Of a stretch of DNA of 11,209 nucleotides, positions 1 through 6,662 are shown piece by piece. The stretch is from Pontiella sp. (GTDB taxonomy: Bacteria; Verrucomicrobiota; Kiritimatiellia; Kiritimatiellales; Pontiellaceae): positions 1-11,209 of the forward strand of contig JAOZKS010000055.1 of assembly GCA_029935255.1 (NCBI GenBank). The letters are read 5' to 3'. Both the position numbers and the translations under genes were made by a program. Under the pieces are notes generated by a model, which saw only the letters and a list, made by a program, of their open reading frames with translations, was not told the DNA's origin and did no database searches. How positions within the stretch are numbered: position 1 is the stretch's first letter; each line of letters starts with the position of its first letter.

Positions 1-68
1 AGGCAAGTTCGCCTCCTTATTTTTGCCCGTCATCTAATCAGTGACTGTGTACTAGATATCATCCCCAA

Positions 69-92
69 CAATCCATTTTTCAATCCATTTTT
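69..92. repeat. Tandem duplication of a 12-mer in the leader of the secreted-protein operon
   Basis: CAATCCATTTTT occurs twice, at 69-80 and 81-92, with no mismatch and no gap. The unit is close to one helical turn, so two identical protein sites on one DNA face are possible. It ends 11 bp before a sigma-54-like element. It may also be a simple replication-slippage product in AT-rich DNA. The repeat itself is certain; a function is not shown. Confidence 0.75.
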
Positions 93-103
93 TCAAAACA
101 AGT

Positions 104-119
104 TGGCACACTAATCGCT
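104..119 (+). promoter_or_regulatory. Candidate sigma-54 (-24/-12) promoter
   Basis: TGGCACACTAATCGCT matches the sigma-54 consensus TGGCAC-N5-TTGCW at every defined base except the second T of the -12 box, which is C. The invariant GG (105-106) and GC (117-118) have the required 10-bp separation. Transcription would begin near 130 and give a leader of about 220 nt before the 430-aa secreted-protein gene at 350. A sigma-54-dependent activator is encoded at 7925-9286, but nothing in the sequence shows that it acts here. Activator sites would normally lie farther upstream, mostly outside this window. Confidence 0.4.
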
Positions 120-260
120 AATTAAATATAACTCGCTTGAACTCACCGATCAGGGGTTTAAGATTAGGGGCAGGCGTAACACTCCTTTGTTGTGGCCGTG
201 GAATATTAGTTGATGAGTGAGTCGTGGATGATGTGAAATGATCTCGGGCTGACTTCTGAG

Positions 261-288
261 TTGACAACAAAAGATGAGGCGAGATACC
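261..288 (+). promoter_or_regulatory. Possible sigma-70-type promoter of the secreted-protein operon
   Basis: A perfect TTGACA (261-266) is followed after 16 bp by GATACC (283-288), which matches only three of six bases of TATAAT. A start near 295 would leave a leader of about 55 nt before the gene at 350. The weak -10 box keeps confidence low. A small dyad, ACCCC/GGGGT (286-290/296-300), sits over the expected start site. It competes as an explanation with the sigma-54-like element farther upstream. Confidence 0.25.
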
Positions 289-349
289 CCTTCACGGGGT
301 TGAGGCGCAGTTGTGAGAATGAAAACACCTACGAGGAGGATGCAAAATT

Positions 350-1642
350 ATGGAAAATAAAAACATGGTGCGGATTTTGTGCTTGAGCTTGGGTATGTTT
401 TTTTCTGATGCAACATCGGCGATGGTAACCAATCTGGTTGACTTAACGCCGCTAACGATTGCTCTGGGCGAATCGGTGGATTTTTCAACCTTCGTGGATA
501 CGGTCCAAGTTGGCGGGAAATCAGCGAAAGTTTCCGTAAATTTTAGCGATACAAGCCAGCTGGCAGAGGGTCGTCATGCACTGGTTTATACCGCCATGAC
601 GTTTGATGGCTTGACGCAGGTGCTGGAGACAACCCTCGATGTTTCCACTACCAATGCATGGGTGGATGCCCCGATATTTTCAGGGTTGGAAGATACTCTT
701 TTTTCTCGGGGCAGGCTCTTGAATCTCCGCGCTGTGGCATATGCCGAAGCCGCTTCAGGCAAGAGATTGGCCTACGGGGTTAGTGTCGAATATCCAGAGC
801 ATCTGGCACCAGGCATCCATGCCGTTTACTATACGGCGATTGATGAAAACGGAAAATCGGCGGTGGAAAAAATAAGTCTCACGGTTGATCCGGTTACCGA
901 TGAAATCAGAAGGCTGGAATGGGCTCGTTTGGGAAAGCACCTGTACGCTAAATATTTCGAACCGACAAGATATACCCCATATATAGACGACCCCGATACG
1001 GCCTTTAAAATTTTTTCCTACTCACCGACTGAATCCAGCATTACGGCGGATCTGACCTTTCGCGAGGTTTACTACGATGCGTTGTCGTTTTACGCTTTTC
1101 CCGTTAAAATCGAACCGATGACTGCTCGAATGCTCCTCTTGCTCAAAGAACTTCAGCACCATCGCTACCTGTGGATTGATCAGGATAAAATCATGATAGG
1201 CATCGCCCAGAGAGGATTTTTAGTGCGGAGTGGGCAACCGAACCGCAGAAAGGATCGGGGAATATATTCCCTACGCATCCCCGTGGATATTTTTAAAAAA
1301 GAAACCTTTGATTATGATGTAGGCGTAGCTCTCCGTCGCCTCGCTGAACTCCCTGTGGATCTCTATGCGCGGAGCGATGGGAAAGGGAATATTAGCCATA
1401 AACTTTACACCGATCCCGATTCGGGAATTGAGGTTTTGTTCATGGTGGATCTAGAGGCCGGTTATGTTGCCGCATATCTTTCCGAACATAGCGCCGGCAC
1501 GGTGACGTTCGAAGAAAACTTTGATTATGACCAGTTTCAGAACAAATATGATCAGGAGATTATTCGGTTGAACAATGGGGAGTTCGGGCGCTTCAACAAC
1601 CCTAAGCTTCCCTTCATAGAGCAACAAAACGCAAATCAGTAA
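350..1642 (+). CDS. Secreted protein with two Ig-like repeats, function unknown
   Basis: This 430-aa protein starts at an ATG 9 nt after a strong Shine-Dalgarno (GAGGAGGA, 333-340). Residues 1-24 form a Sec signal peptide: a basic start, a hydrophobic core (ILCLSLGMFF) and likely cleavage after ATSA. Residues about 34-98 and 109-180 are two related Ig-like beta-sandwich repeats that share an EGRHALVYTA / PGIHAVYYTA core strand and end in a TTLDV / SLTVD strand. Residues 185-430 match no family I recognise. They are rich in aromatic and charged residues and have no second membrane segment or anchor. The stop lies 9 bp before the next gene, which is also secreted and begins with an Ig-like domain, so the two probably act together at the cell surface or outside it. 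An adhesin or glycan-binding role is only a guess. Confidence 0.85.
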   Translation: MENKNMVRILCLSLGMFFSDATSAMVTNLVDLTPLTIALGESVDFSTFVDTVQVGGKSAKVSVNFSDTSQLAEGRHALVYTAMTFDGLTQVLETTLDVSTTNAWVDAPIFSGLEDTLFSRGRLLNLRAVAYAEAASGKRLAYGVSVEYPEHLAPGIHAVYYTAIDENGKSAVEKISLTVDPVTDEIRRLEWARLGKHLYAKYFEPTRYTPYIDDPDTAFKIFSYSPTESSITADLTFREVYYDALSFYAFPVKIEPMTARMLLLLKELQHHRYLWIDQDKIMIGIAQRGFLVRSGQPNRRKDRGIYSLRIPVDIFKKETFDYDVGVALRRLAELPVDLYARSDGKGNISHKLYTDPDSGIEVLFMVDLEAGYVAAYLSEHSAGTVTFEENFDYDQFQNKYDQEIIRLNNGEFGRFNNPKLPFIEQQNANQ

Positions 1643-1651
1643 AAAAGGTCG

Positions 1652-4516
1652 ATGACTATGAAAATATTCCCCCCCCTCTTGGTGTTTTCGATGTTTCTCC
1701 TCTTAGGCACTGCCGCGGGTGACCATAATCCGAATATCGGTGGCGTGCTGGATAAGGCCATCCGGTTTCAGGAGGCGTTTGACCCCATGGACGGCGTGCT
1801 GGCCTACGACAAAGAAGACGGTTATCTATCGCCTTCGGTCACAGGAAGTGTGAACACAGCGATTTCCGGCGAATACACGCTGGGCTATTCCGTTAGCGAC
1901 AGCGTAACGAACACAAAATCGTTCCTTAGAAAAATCACAGTGCTGCCCGCTGGAAATATCGCGAAGTGCAACGCAACCGGACGCTTGAGCCCTTATAATA
2001 TCATCGAGTTGGATGTCACCTATCAAAACAATCTGGCAACCAATATAACGTTCATTAAGCCGGTGTTTGATGCGGTTGATGATGCCGTCTATGAATACAA
2101 GCTCATTGAATACTATTGGGACGGAAATAGTAGCGCTGCGGGGAACCCGGATATCGGGGAAGGCCATAAGATTGATCCCCCTTCGGAGGGCGAATGGTCG
2201 GCCGCCCAGACAAAAGAGTTTTTCAAGGATTTGTATCTATGCAAGAGGCCTCGTATCGACCGTTGGTTAAAGATGACCGTATCCAGCAACAGTCAAACCA
2301 ATGAATGGGTTTATGGTTTGGAAGGGGATGTCGGCATCTTGTTTCACAGTAGCTGGCAGGACGAGGATTACTACCATCTTTCGGAGGAGGTGGACGATCC
2401 GCAGACGGTGGTGGATCAGTATGCGACGTACGGCCAAGCCGCCACGTATTGGTGTAATTTCCCGAGACATCTTCAGAAAAGGATGGGATGTCATTCCGAA
2501 GTCACAACCATTGGCTCTCTGGTAAGTTCTTATGACGTGTGCAACGAAGCCGAGTTGCATGGGCAGTTGATCACCATTCGGGCTTTCATGGTGGGAATCG
2601 ATAAAACGTCATCCGCAGCTGCCAACTGGGTCAATATTAGAGAGCAGTGGGACCATGCCCTTTCACGTGCGATGAATGCATCGTACAATCGGTGCTACCA
2701 AATCCCGATCTCAGAGCCCAAGTTTGAGGCGAATTATTTATCCCTGATGGGAGATTTATGCCGGCATTTTCGCTCTACCTACAACACAAACCGAATCTAC
2801 TGCATTGGAGGAAATAAGGGCCTATTTAAATTGTTGATCGACTTTTATGATGCCAGCAATCCGTATCTCAAGGTTGCATGGCATAAAGGACATTTTAATA
2901 CTATGCGCGAGCGGTTTCCCTGGACGCTTACGCTTGGTTTGCCCTACTATATTCAATATTCGAGGATCAATGAAGTCTGGAGTCACGACTCCGCAGCAAG
3001 GAAGTTTAGAGAGCATCGCGAAATTCATAAATTGGCGCAGGAAACCCATACCGAAGCTGCCATTTTAGATAAACTGGGCATGTTAGCCCGGAATCCGGAC
3101 GGCACATGGCCGGAATGGACGCTCATGTATCAATCCATGTGGTTTTGCTATAGCGGCTTCGACTACTTGAACAATAGCCTGTTTTTCATTGATGACTGGG
3201 ATGGCGATGGGATTTCAAACGTAGAGGAGCGTGCTTTGAATTCCAATCCGTTCGATCCGGATACGGATGGGGATATGGTTTTCGATGGACAAGAAAAAAA
3301 GTGGGGAATGGATCTGCTTAATCCCGCTGATGCAAGCGAAGATTGGGACAACGACGGAATGTCGAATTACGAAGAGATTCTCTGGACCATGACATCTCCC
3401 GGTGCTGGAACGGGACTTGGCCCTACTTTGCCAATCACGTTCACCAATGAACTCGGAAATGTTGTAGGGATGGATATCAACGACCCCAGTGATGGTCAAT
3501 ATGACTTGGATAACGATCTGCTGCCGGTCTGGTTTGAAGTCGCAACGGAAGCGTCCCCTTATCATCTTTTCCCTCCAAAAAATGAATTAAAACAGTTCAT
3601 TTCGGATATTGATGTGGCTCGAGAATATTATGGGATTACGAAACAATTGGCATACAATTATAATTTGGTCGGCAGTGATGATGTTGATGGCGATGGCATC
3701 ACCAATCTTCAGGAACTGGTGGTGGGACTGAATCCTCACGATGCTTACGACGGCAGCGGGGATCTCGATGGAGACGGCATTTCAAACTCCGTTGAGGTTG
3801 CCTTGGGAACCAGTCTGGTGGGTGAGGACCAAACAGCGGTTGAGTTCAACACATCCATCATCAAGCAAGACGCATGTGTAGGGATTTCCTACAGCGAAAA
3901 AACCCTTGCATGGGATGTCGGCGCACCTGATGTGGGCGAGTTCCACGCATTTCAAAAGCAGACCGGCCCCGCTTGGTTAACCATTGCTTCAAATGGTCGC
4001 CTGATAGGAAGCCCAGCCATGGATGATGCCGGAGAGAACAGCTGGTTGATAGAGGTGTCGGACGGGAAGGGTATAACCAACACCGCCACACTGAATATTC
4101 GTGTGCTTGCCACGCCCATGCAATACTATGCTGCGTGGGCAGGTGCGAATAGCCTGACAGAAACAAACCTGCTTGCGGATCCCGACGAAGACCAATTTGT
4201 CAATATGGTTGAGTATGCACTTGGTCGAAATCCGCAGGGGACAGAGCCTTCTGGAGACTCGTGGAGGAAAGATCTGCAAATGAATCGCTCAGGAAATACG
4301 GTCGAACTGACCTTCCCCAAGCGAAACGATGCCGAGACTCGCGGGTTGGGCTATTCGATCGAAGTTTCATCTGATTTGGTTGGAGGAGTCTGGAGCAATA
4401 AGAGTTTCTCCATGACCGAGGTCGAGCGATTAAGCATGGAATTCGATTCCATTACAAACCGAGTTTCGATCCCGGCAGAGAAACAATTCTTCAGGTTGAA
4501 GATCGATATAAACTAA
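1652..4516 (+). CDS. Large secreted protein with Ig-like and DxDxDG calcium-binding repeats
   Basis: This 954-aa protein has a signal peptide (about residues 1-23, core LLVFSMFLLLGTAAG). Residues about 30-98 resemble the DUF5011-type Ig fold (DKEDGYLSPSV...GEYTLGYSVSD). Residues about 100-510 are unrecognised and contain many Trp, Tyr and scattered Cys. Residues 515-715 hold acidic calcium-binding loops of the thrombospondin-type-3/dockerin kind. Four fit DxDxDG-(I/M)-(S/T)-N-xx-E exactly (D515, D564, D677, D704); D537 and D618 are less complete, and another acidic stretch lies at D843. Residues about 744-820 form a cadherin-like 'putative Ig' domain (PAWLTIASNGRLIGSP). Residues about 825-954 carry AWAG...DPDEDQFVNMVEYALGRNP and a final YSIEVSSDLVGGVW...FFRLKI strand set, a C-terminal module common in Verrucomicrobia-type secreted proteins. 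There is no PEP-CTERM or LPXTG-like tail. ATG 1652 and ATG 1658 are both possible starts; the Shine-Dalgarno (AAAGGT, 1644-1649) is weak, so coupling to the upstream gene is likely. Confidence 0.85.
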   Translation: MTMKIFPPLLVFSMFLLLGTAAGDHNPNIGGVLDKAIRFQEAFDPMDGVLAYDKEDGYLSPSVTGSVNTAISGEYTLGYSVSDSVTNTKSFLRKITVLPAGNIAKCNATGRLSPYNIIELDVTYQNNLATNITFIKPVFDAVDDAVYEYKLIEYYWDGNSSAAGNPDIGEGHKIDPPSEGEWSAAQTKEFFKDLYLCKRPRIDRWLKMTVSSNSQTNEWVYGLEGDVGILFHSSWQDEDYYHLSEEVDDPQTVVDQYATYGQAATYWCNFPRHLQKRMGCHSEVTTIGSLVSSYDVCNEAELHGQLITIRAFMVGIDKTSSAAANWVNIREQWDHALSRAMNASYNRCYQIPISEPKFEANYLSLMGDLCRHFRSTYNTNRIYCIGGNKGLFKLLIDFYDASNPYLKVAWHKGHFNTMRERFPWTLTLGLPYYIQYSRINEVWSHDSAARKFREHREIHKLAQETHTEAAILDKLGMLARNPDGTWPEWTLMYQSMWFCYSGFDYLNNSLFFIDDWDGDGISNVEERALNSNPFDPDTDGDMVFDGQEKKWGMDLLNPADASEDWDNDGMSNYEEILWTMTSPGAGTGLGPTLPITFTNELGNVVGMDINDPSDGQYDLDNDLLPVWFEVATEASPYHLFPPKNELKQFISDIDVAREYYGITKQLAYNYNLVGSDDVDGDGITNLQELVVGLNPHDAYDGSGDLDGDGISNSVEVALGTSLVGEDQTAVEFNTSIIKQDACVGISYSEKTLAWDVGAPDVGEFHAFQKQTGPAWLTIASNGRLIGSPAMDDAGENSWLIEVSDGKGITNTATLNIRVLATPMQYYAAWAGANSLTETNLLADPDEDQFVNMVEYALGRNPQGTEPSGDSWRKDLQMNRSGNTVELTFPKRNDAETRGLGYSIEVSSDLVGGVWSNKSFSMTEVERLSMEFDSITNRVSIPAEKQFFRLKIDIN

Positions 4517-4523
4517 CAGGCTT

Positions 4524-4552
4524 CCCTCTCCAAATCGCCTTCACAGGGAGGG
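4524..4552. terminator. Hairpin between convergent genes, possible weak terminator
   Basis: The 37-bp gap between the secreted-protein operon and nadB contains CCCTCTC (4524-4530) and GGGAGGG (4546-4552). These can form a 7-bp stem with one G-U pair and a 15-nt loop. Neither side has a T tract, so it is not a classical intrinsic terminator. Its place between two converging stop codons is the main argument for it. Confidence 0.3.
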
Positions 4553-4553
4553 G

Positions 4554-6161
4554 CTACGTCAGCGGGCCACCGGGGGTGTCGTGGATGAGGGTGTCGAGGG
4601 CTTCGGAGGCAAGTTCTGGATGGTCGGCCATATAGTGCAGCCCTCGGCTTTCCTTGCGCTGTTCGGCGGAGCGGATGATGAGCTCGGCGATATCGGCAAT
4701 GTTGCGCAGTTCGAGTAGGTCGGCGGTGACGAGATAGGCATCGTAATAGTGTTTGATTTCCTGCCGCAGATTGCGAATACGTTGGCGTGCGCGGTGGAGG
4801 CGCCGCTCGCTGCGGACAATGCCGACATAGTCCCACATCACGGTGCGCACCTCGTTCCAGTCGTGTTCCACCACCACGGCTTCATCGCTCAGAACCGCTT
4901 CGCCGAATTCCCACGGAGGAAGGGGCACCTCGCCTTCGAGGGACTTCCAATCCTTGGAAATCTTGATTGCGGCGGCATGGCCGCAAACGAGGGCTTCGAG
5001 CAGGGAGTTGCTGGCTAGGCGGTTGGCCCCGTGGAGTCCGGTGCTGGCGACTTCGCCGCAGGCGTAGAGGCCGGGAAGATTCGTTGTTCCATTGACTTCG
5101 GCCACGACACCGCCGCAGGAATAGTGGGCGGCGGGAACAACGGGGATACGGTCGGTCGCCATGTTTATTCCGAAGCGCAGGCAGGCCTCGTAGAGGTTGG
5201 GAAAACGCTCGCGCAGGAAGGTTTCGGACTGGTGGGTGATGTCGAGATAGACGTAGGGGTCGCCATGTTTTTTCATTACATGGTCGATGGCGCGGGCGGT
5301 GACATCGCGCGTGGCCAGCGAGCCGCGCTGATCAAACGATTCCATGAAGGCCCCGCCGCGGATATCGGTGAGTTGGGCCCCTTCGCCCCGCACGGTCTCG
5401 GAAATCAGGAAGGATTTGGCCTGCGGATGGTAGAGACAGGTGGGATGGAACTGTACGAATTCCATATTGCGGATGGGCAGGCCCGCTCGCCATGCCATGG
5501 CCACGCCATCGCCGGTGGCCACATCCGGGTTTGAGGTGTAGGGGTAAACCTTGCCGATCCCGCCGGTGGCGAGGACGGTGCAGGTGGCATGGACGGCGAG
5601 GATCTCGTTGGCCGATTTGTCGAGGAAGTAGGCCCCGACACAACGGCTTTCCCCCGCCTGCCCGATCCAGGCGGTCGTGATGAGGTCGATGGCGAGCAGG
5701 TATTCGTGGAGATCGATATTTTCGTTTTCACGGGCGCGGGTGATGAGGCCCTGCATCATGGCCTGGCCGGTGATGTCGCCGGCATGCAGCACTCGGCGGT
5801 GGGAATGGCCGCCTTCCTGGCCGAGGTCGTATTCGTTTCCCTTTCCCTTGCGCCGCTCGAACTCGACCCCGATCTGCTCTAGTTCGGATATTCGAAGAGG
5901 GCCGTCCCGGAGAATCTGATTGACCACCTCCGGTGTACTTAACCCGCATCCGGTGGAAAGGGTATCGGCGACATGCGCCTCGATCGAGTCGTTCGGATCA
6001 ATCACGCAGGCCACCCCCCCCTGAGCATAGGAGCTATTGCATTCGGAAGTTTCTTCCTTGCAGGTAACCAGCACGCGACCGTGCTTGCTCAGCTCCAGGG
6101 CTGCGGTCAGCCCGGCCGACCCGCTTCCGATCACCAGAAAATCGTAGGAGAGCGTATTCAT
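4554..6161 (-). CDS. nadB: L-aspartate oxidase
   Basis: NadB oxidises L-aspartate to iminoaspartate using FAD, the first step of de novo NAD synthesis; NadA then makes quinolinate. The 535-aa product has the usual length. Residues 12-17 (GSGSAG) are the FAD Rossmann motif. E116 in QEGGHSHRRVLHAGD, H239 in QFHPT, R290 in RDVTARAIDH, H346 in VPAAHYSCGGV and R381 in GANRLASNSLLEA line up with the active-site residues known from E. coli NadB. Residues about 440-530 form the helical C-terminal domain shared with succinate dehydrogenase flavoproteins (ESRGLHYMADHPE). The frame stays open upstream to 6314, but ATG 6161 begins the conserved MNTLSYDFLVIGSG region and the extension is low-complexity, so 6161 is chosen. 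No good Shine-Dalgarno is adjacent. The start lies 4 bp after the stop of the 89-aa gene, which suggests translational coupling. nadA and nadC are not in this window. Confidence 0.96.
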   Translation of the reverse strand: MNTLSYDFLVIGSGSAGLTAALELSKHGRVLVTCKEETSECNSSYAQGGVACVIDPNDSIEAHVADTLSTGCGLSTPEVVNQILRDGPLRISELEQIGVEFERRKGKGNEYDLGQEGGHSHRRVLHAGDITGQAMMQGLITRARENENIDLHEYLLAIDLITTAWIGQAGESRCVGAYFLDKSANEILAVHATCTVLATGGIGKVYPYTSNPDVATGDGVAMAWRAGLPIRNMEFVQFHPTCLYHPQAKSFLISETVRGEGAQLTDIRGGAFMESFDQRGSLATRDVTARAIDHVMKKHGDPYVYLDITHQSETFLRERFPNLYEACLRFGINMATDRIPVVPAAHYSCGGVVAEVNGTTNLPGLYACGEVASTGLHGANRLASNSLLEALVCGHAAAIKISKDWKSLEGEVPLPPWEFGEAVLSDEAVVVEHDWNEVRTVMWDYVGIVRSERRLHRARQRIRNLRQEIKHYYDAYLVTADLLELRNIADIAELIIRSAEQRKESRGLHYMADHPELASEALDTLIHDTPGGPLT

Positions 6162-6165
6162 AAAG

Positions 6166-6435
6166 TTATCCGTTGCGGATACGCTCCTTATCCGCTTCCG
6201 CCTGCGAACGGATCTTGGCCAGCTGATCCTGCTTGGTCTGCTGGGCGAAGGCGGCTTTGGCGGGATCGGCCTCGGTCGCCCGGTGCTGGTCGAACATGAT
6301 TTCGGTTTCGGCAATTTTGGCTTTCATCGTCGAGTCGATTTCCGCGATGGCGGCTTTTTGTTCATGGTTCAGCTCATCGGCTTCGCCGCCCATGCGTTCC
6401 ATCGCCAGTTCGTATGCACTCTTCATTCCGCTCAT
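6166..6435 (-). CDS. Small charged coiled-coil-like protein upstream of nadB
   Basis: This 89-aa protein is almost entirely predicted helix, rich in Ala, Glu, Lys, Gln and Asp with no Cys, Trp or Pro-rich stretch (ELNHEQKAAIAEID, KQDQLAKIRSQAEADKERIR). It has no signal peptide or membrane segment and should be cytoplasmic. I do not recognise a named family. The start at 6435 is supported by GGGAG 9 nt upstream (CTCCC on the + strand, 6445-6449); M4 is an alternative. The stop is 4 bp before nadB and a promoter-like pair lies just upstream, so this is the first gene of a two-gene operon. A structural, chaperone-like or regulatory partner role for NadB is inferred from position only. Reading through the whole length without interruption and the good ribosome site argue that it is a real gene. 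Confidence 0.8.
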   Translation of the reverse strand: MSGMKSAYELAMERMGGEADELNHEQKAAIAEIDSTMKAKIAETEIMFDQHRATEADPAKAAFAQQTKQDQLAKIRSQAEADKERIRNG

Positions 6436-6458
6436 AAGATTTTTCTCCCAGTCGGAGA

Positions 6459-6487
6459 AATATACGTTTCCCGCCGGGGATGTTCAA
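6459..6487 (-). promoter_or_regulatory. Sigma-70-type promoter of the small gene-nadB operon
   Basis: Read on the minus strand, TTGAAC (6487 to 6482) and TATATT (6464 to 6459) are separated by exactly 17 bp. They match the -35 and -10 consensus at 4 and 5 of 6 bases. Transcription would start near 6452 and give a leader of about 17 nt that still contains the GGGAG ribosome site. The good spacing and short leader make this the best promoter candidate in the window. Confidence 0.5.
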
Positions 6488-6496
6488 CGGCGGGAA
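6468..6496. promoter_or_regulatory. Perfect 9-bp inverted repeat over the nadB operon promoter, possible operator
   Basis: TTCCCGCCG (6468-6476) and CGGCGGGAA (6488-6496) are perfect inverted copies separated by 11 bp. The centres of the arms are 20 bp apart, two helical turns, as expected for a dimeric regulator. One arm lies in the -35/-10 spacer and the other just upstream of the -35 box, so binding would block polymerase. It does not resemble the NadR-type operator (TGTTTA-N6-TAAACA). A stem-loop of a + strand transcript is the alternative; no T tract follows it directly. Confidence 0.45.
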
Positions 6497-6573
6497 CGAC
6501 TTCTTTTGGAGAGGGGCAGGCGGGAAGAGCTCGCCGATTGTTTACCGGGCAAGCAGGAGCAGGAGAAAGCAGA

Positions 6574-6598
6574 GGCGATCCGGTGGATCGCCTTTTTT
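6574..6598 (+). terminator. Strong rho-independent terminator, no obvious gene upstream
   Basis: GGCGATCC (6574-6581), loop GGT (6582-6584), GGATCGCC (6585-6592), then six T (6593-6598). This is an 8-bp perfect stem with a U tract, oriented to stop transcription on the + strand. The nearest annotated upstream genes on the + strand end at 4516, and the DNA between is transcribed the other way. It may end an unannotated small RNA starting within about 6440-6570, act as an attenuator for the kinase operon, or block antisense transcription. Confidence 0.75.
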
Positions 6599-6615
6599 AG
6601 TGTCGTTTTGTCGCA

Positions 6616-6621
6616 TATAAA
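6616..6621 (+). promoter_or_regulatory. Possible -10 box for the kinase-regulator operon
   Basis: TATAAA matches the -10 consensus at five of six bases and lies just after the terminator, 42 bp before the ATG chosen for the kinase. No convincing -35 box lies 16-18 bp upstream, because that position is the terminator's T tract. If transcription starts near 6628, a start at TTG 6627 cannot be used, which favours ATG 6663. Confidence 0.25.
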
Positions 6622-6662
6622 ACAAGTTGCTCTATTTGCGCCGTAATGGCACGGTCCTGTGC

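Larger units (their letters stand above)
1..349. other. Non-coding leader region at the left edge
   Basis: No gene is supported here. AGGC (1-4) and GCCT (11-14) followed by CCTTATTTTTG could be the end of a terminator for a gene outside the window, but the stem is only 4 bp as far as can be seen. The rest holds the tandem 12-mer, the sigma-54-like element and the TTGACA box listed separately. The 160 bp between 120 and 260 show no clear repeat or hairpin. Confidence 0.5.

Noticed and set aside
200..290. TGATGA and CTGA strings resembling C/D box RNA motifs
   Set aside because: These are archaeal and eukaryotic RNA features; in this bacterial-looking leader they are chance matches with no flanking stem.
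5031..5534. A 167-codon + strand frame inside nadB
   Set aside because: It is antisense to conserved NadB active-site blocks, and long shadow frames are common opposite GC-rich coding DNA.
6162..6314. N-terminal extension of nadB by 51 codons
   Set aside because: The extension is low-complexity Pro/Arg/Ser sequence antisense in frame to the real 89-aa gene, while NadB homology begins at the ATG at 6161.
6442..6460. Hairpin TTTCTCC/GGAGAAA that could hide the ribosome site of the 89-aa gene
   Set aside because: With the best promoter (6459-6487) transcription starts near 6452, so one arm would not be in the RNA. It may still be a DNA dyad at the start site.
6647..6662. Sigma-54-like TGGCACGGTCCTGTGC before the kinase
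   Set aside because: The GC of the -12 box is one base too far from the GG, and transcription would begin after the kinase ATG at 6663.
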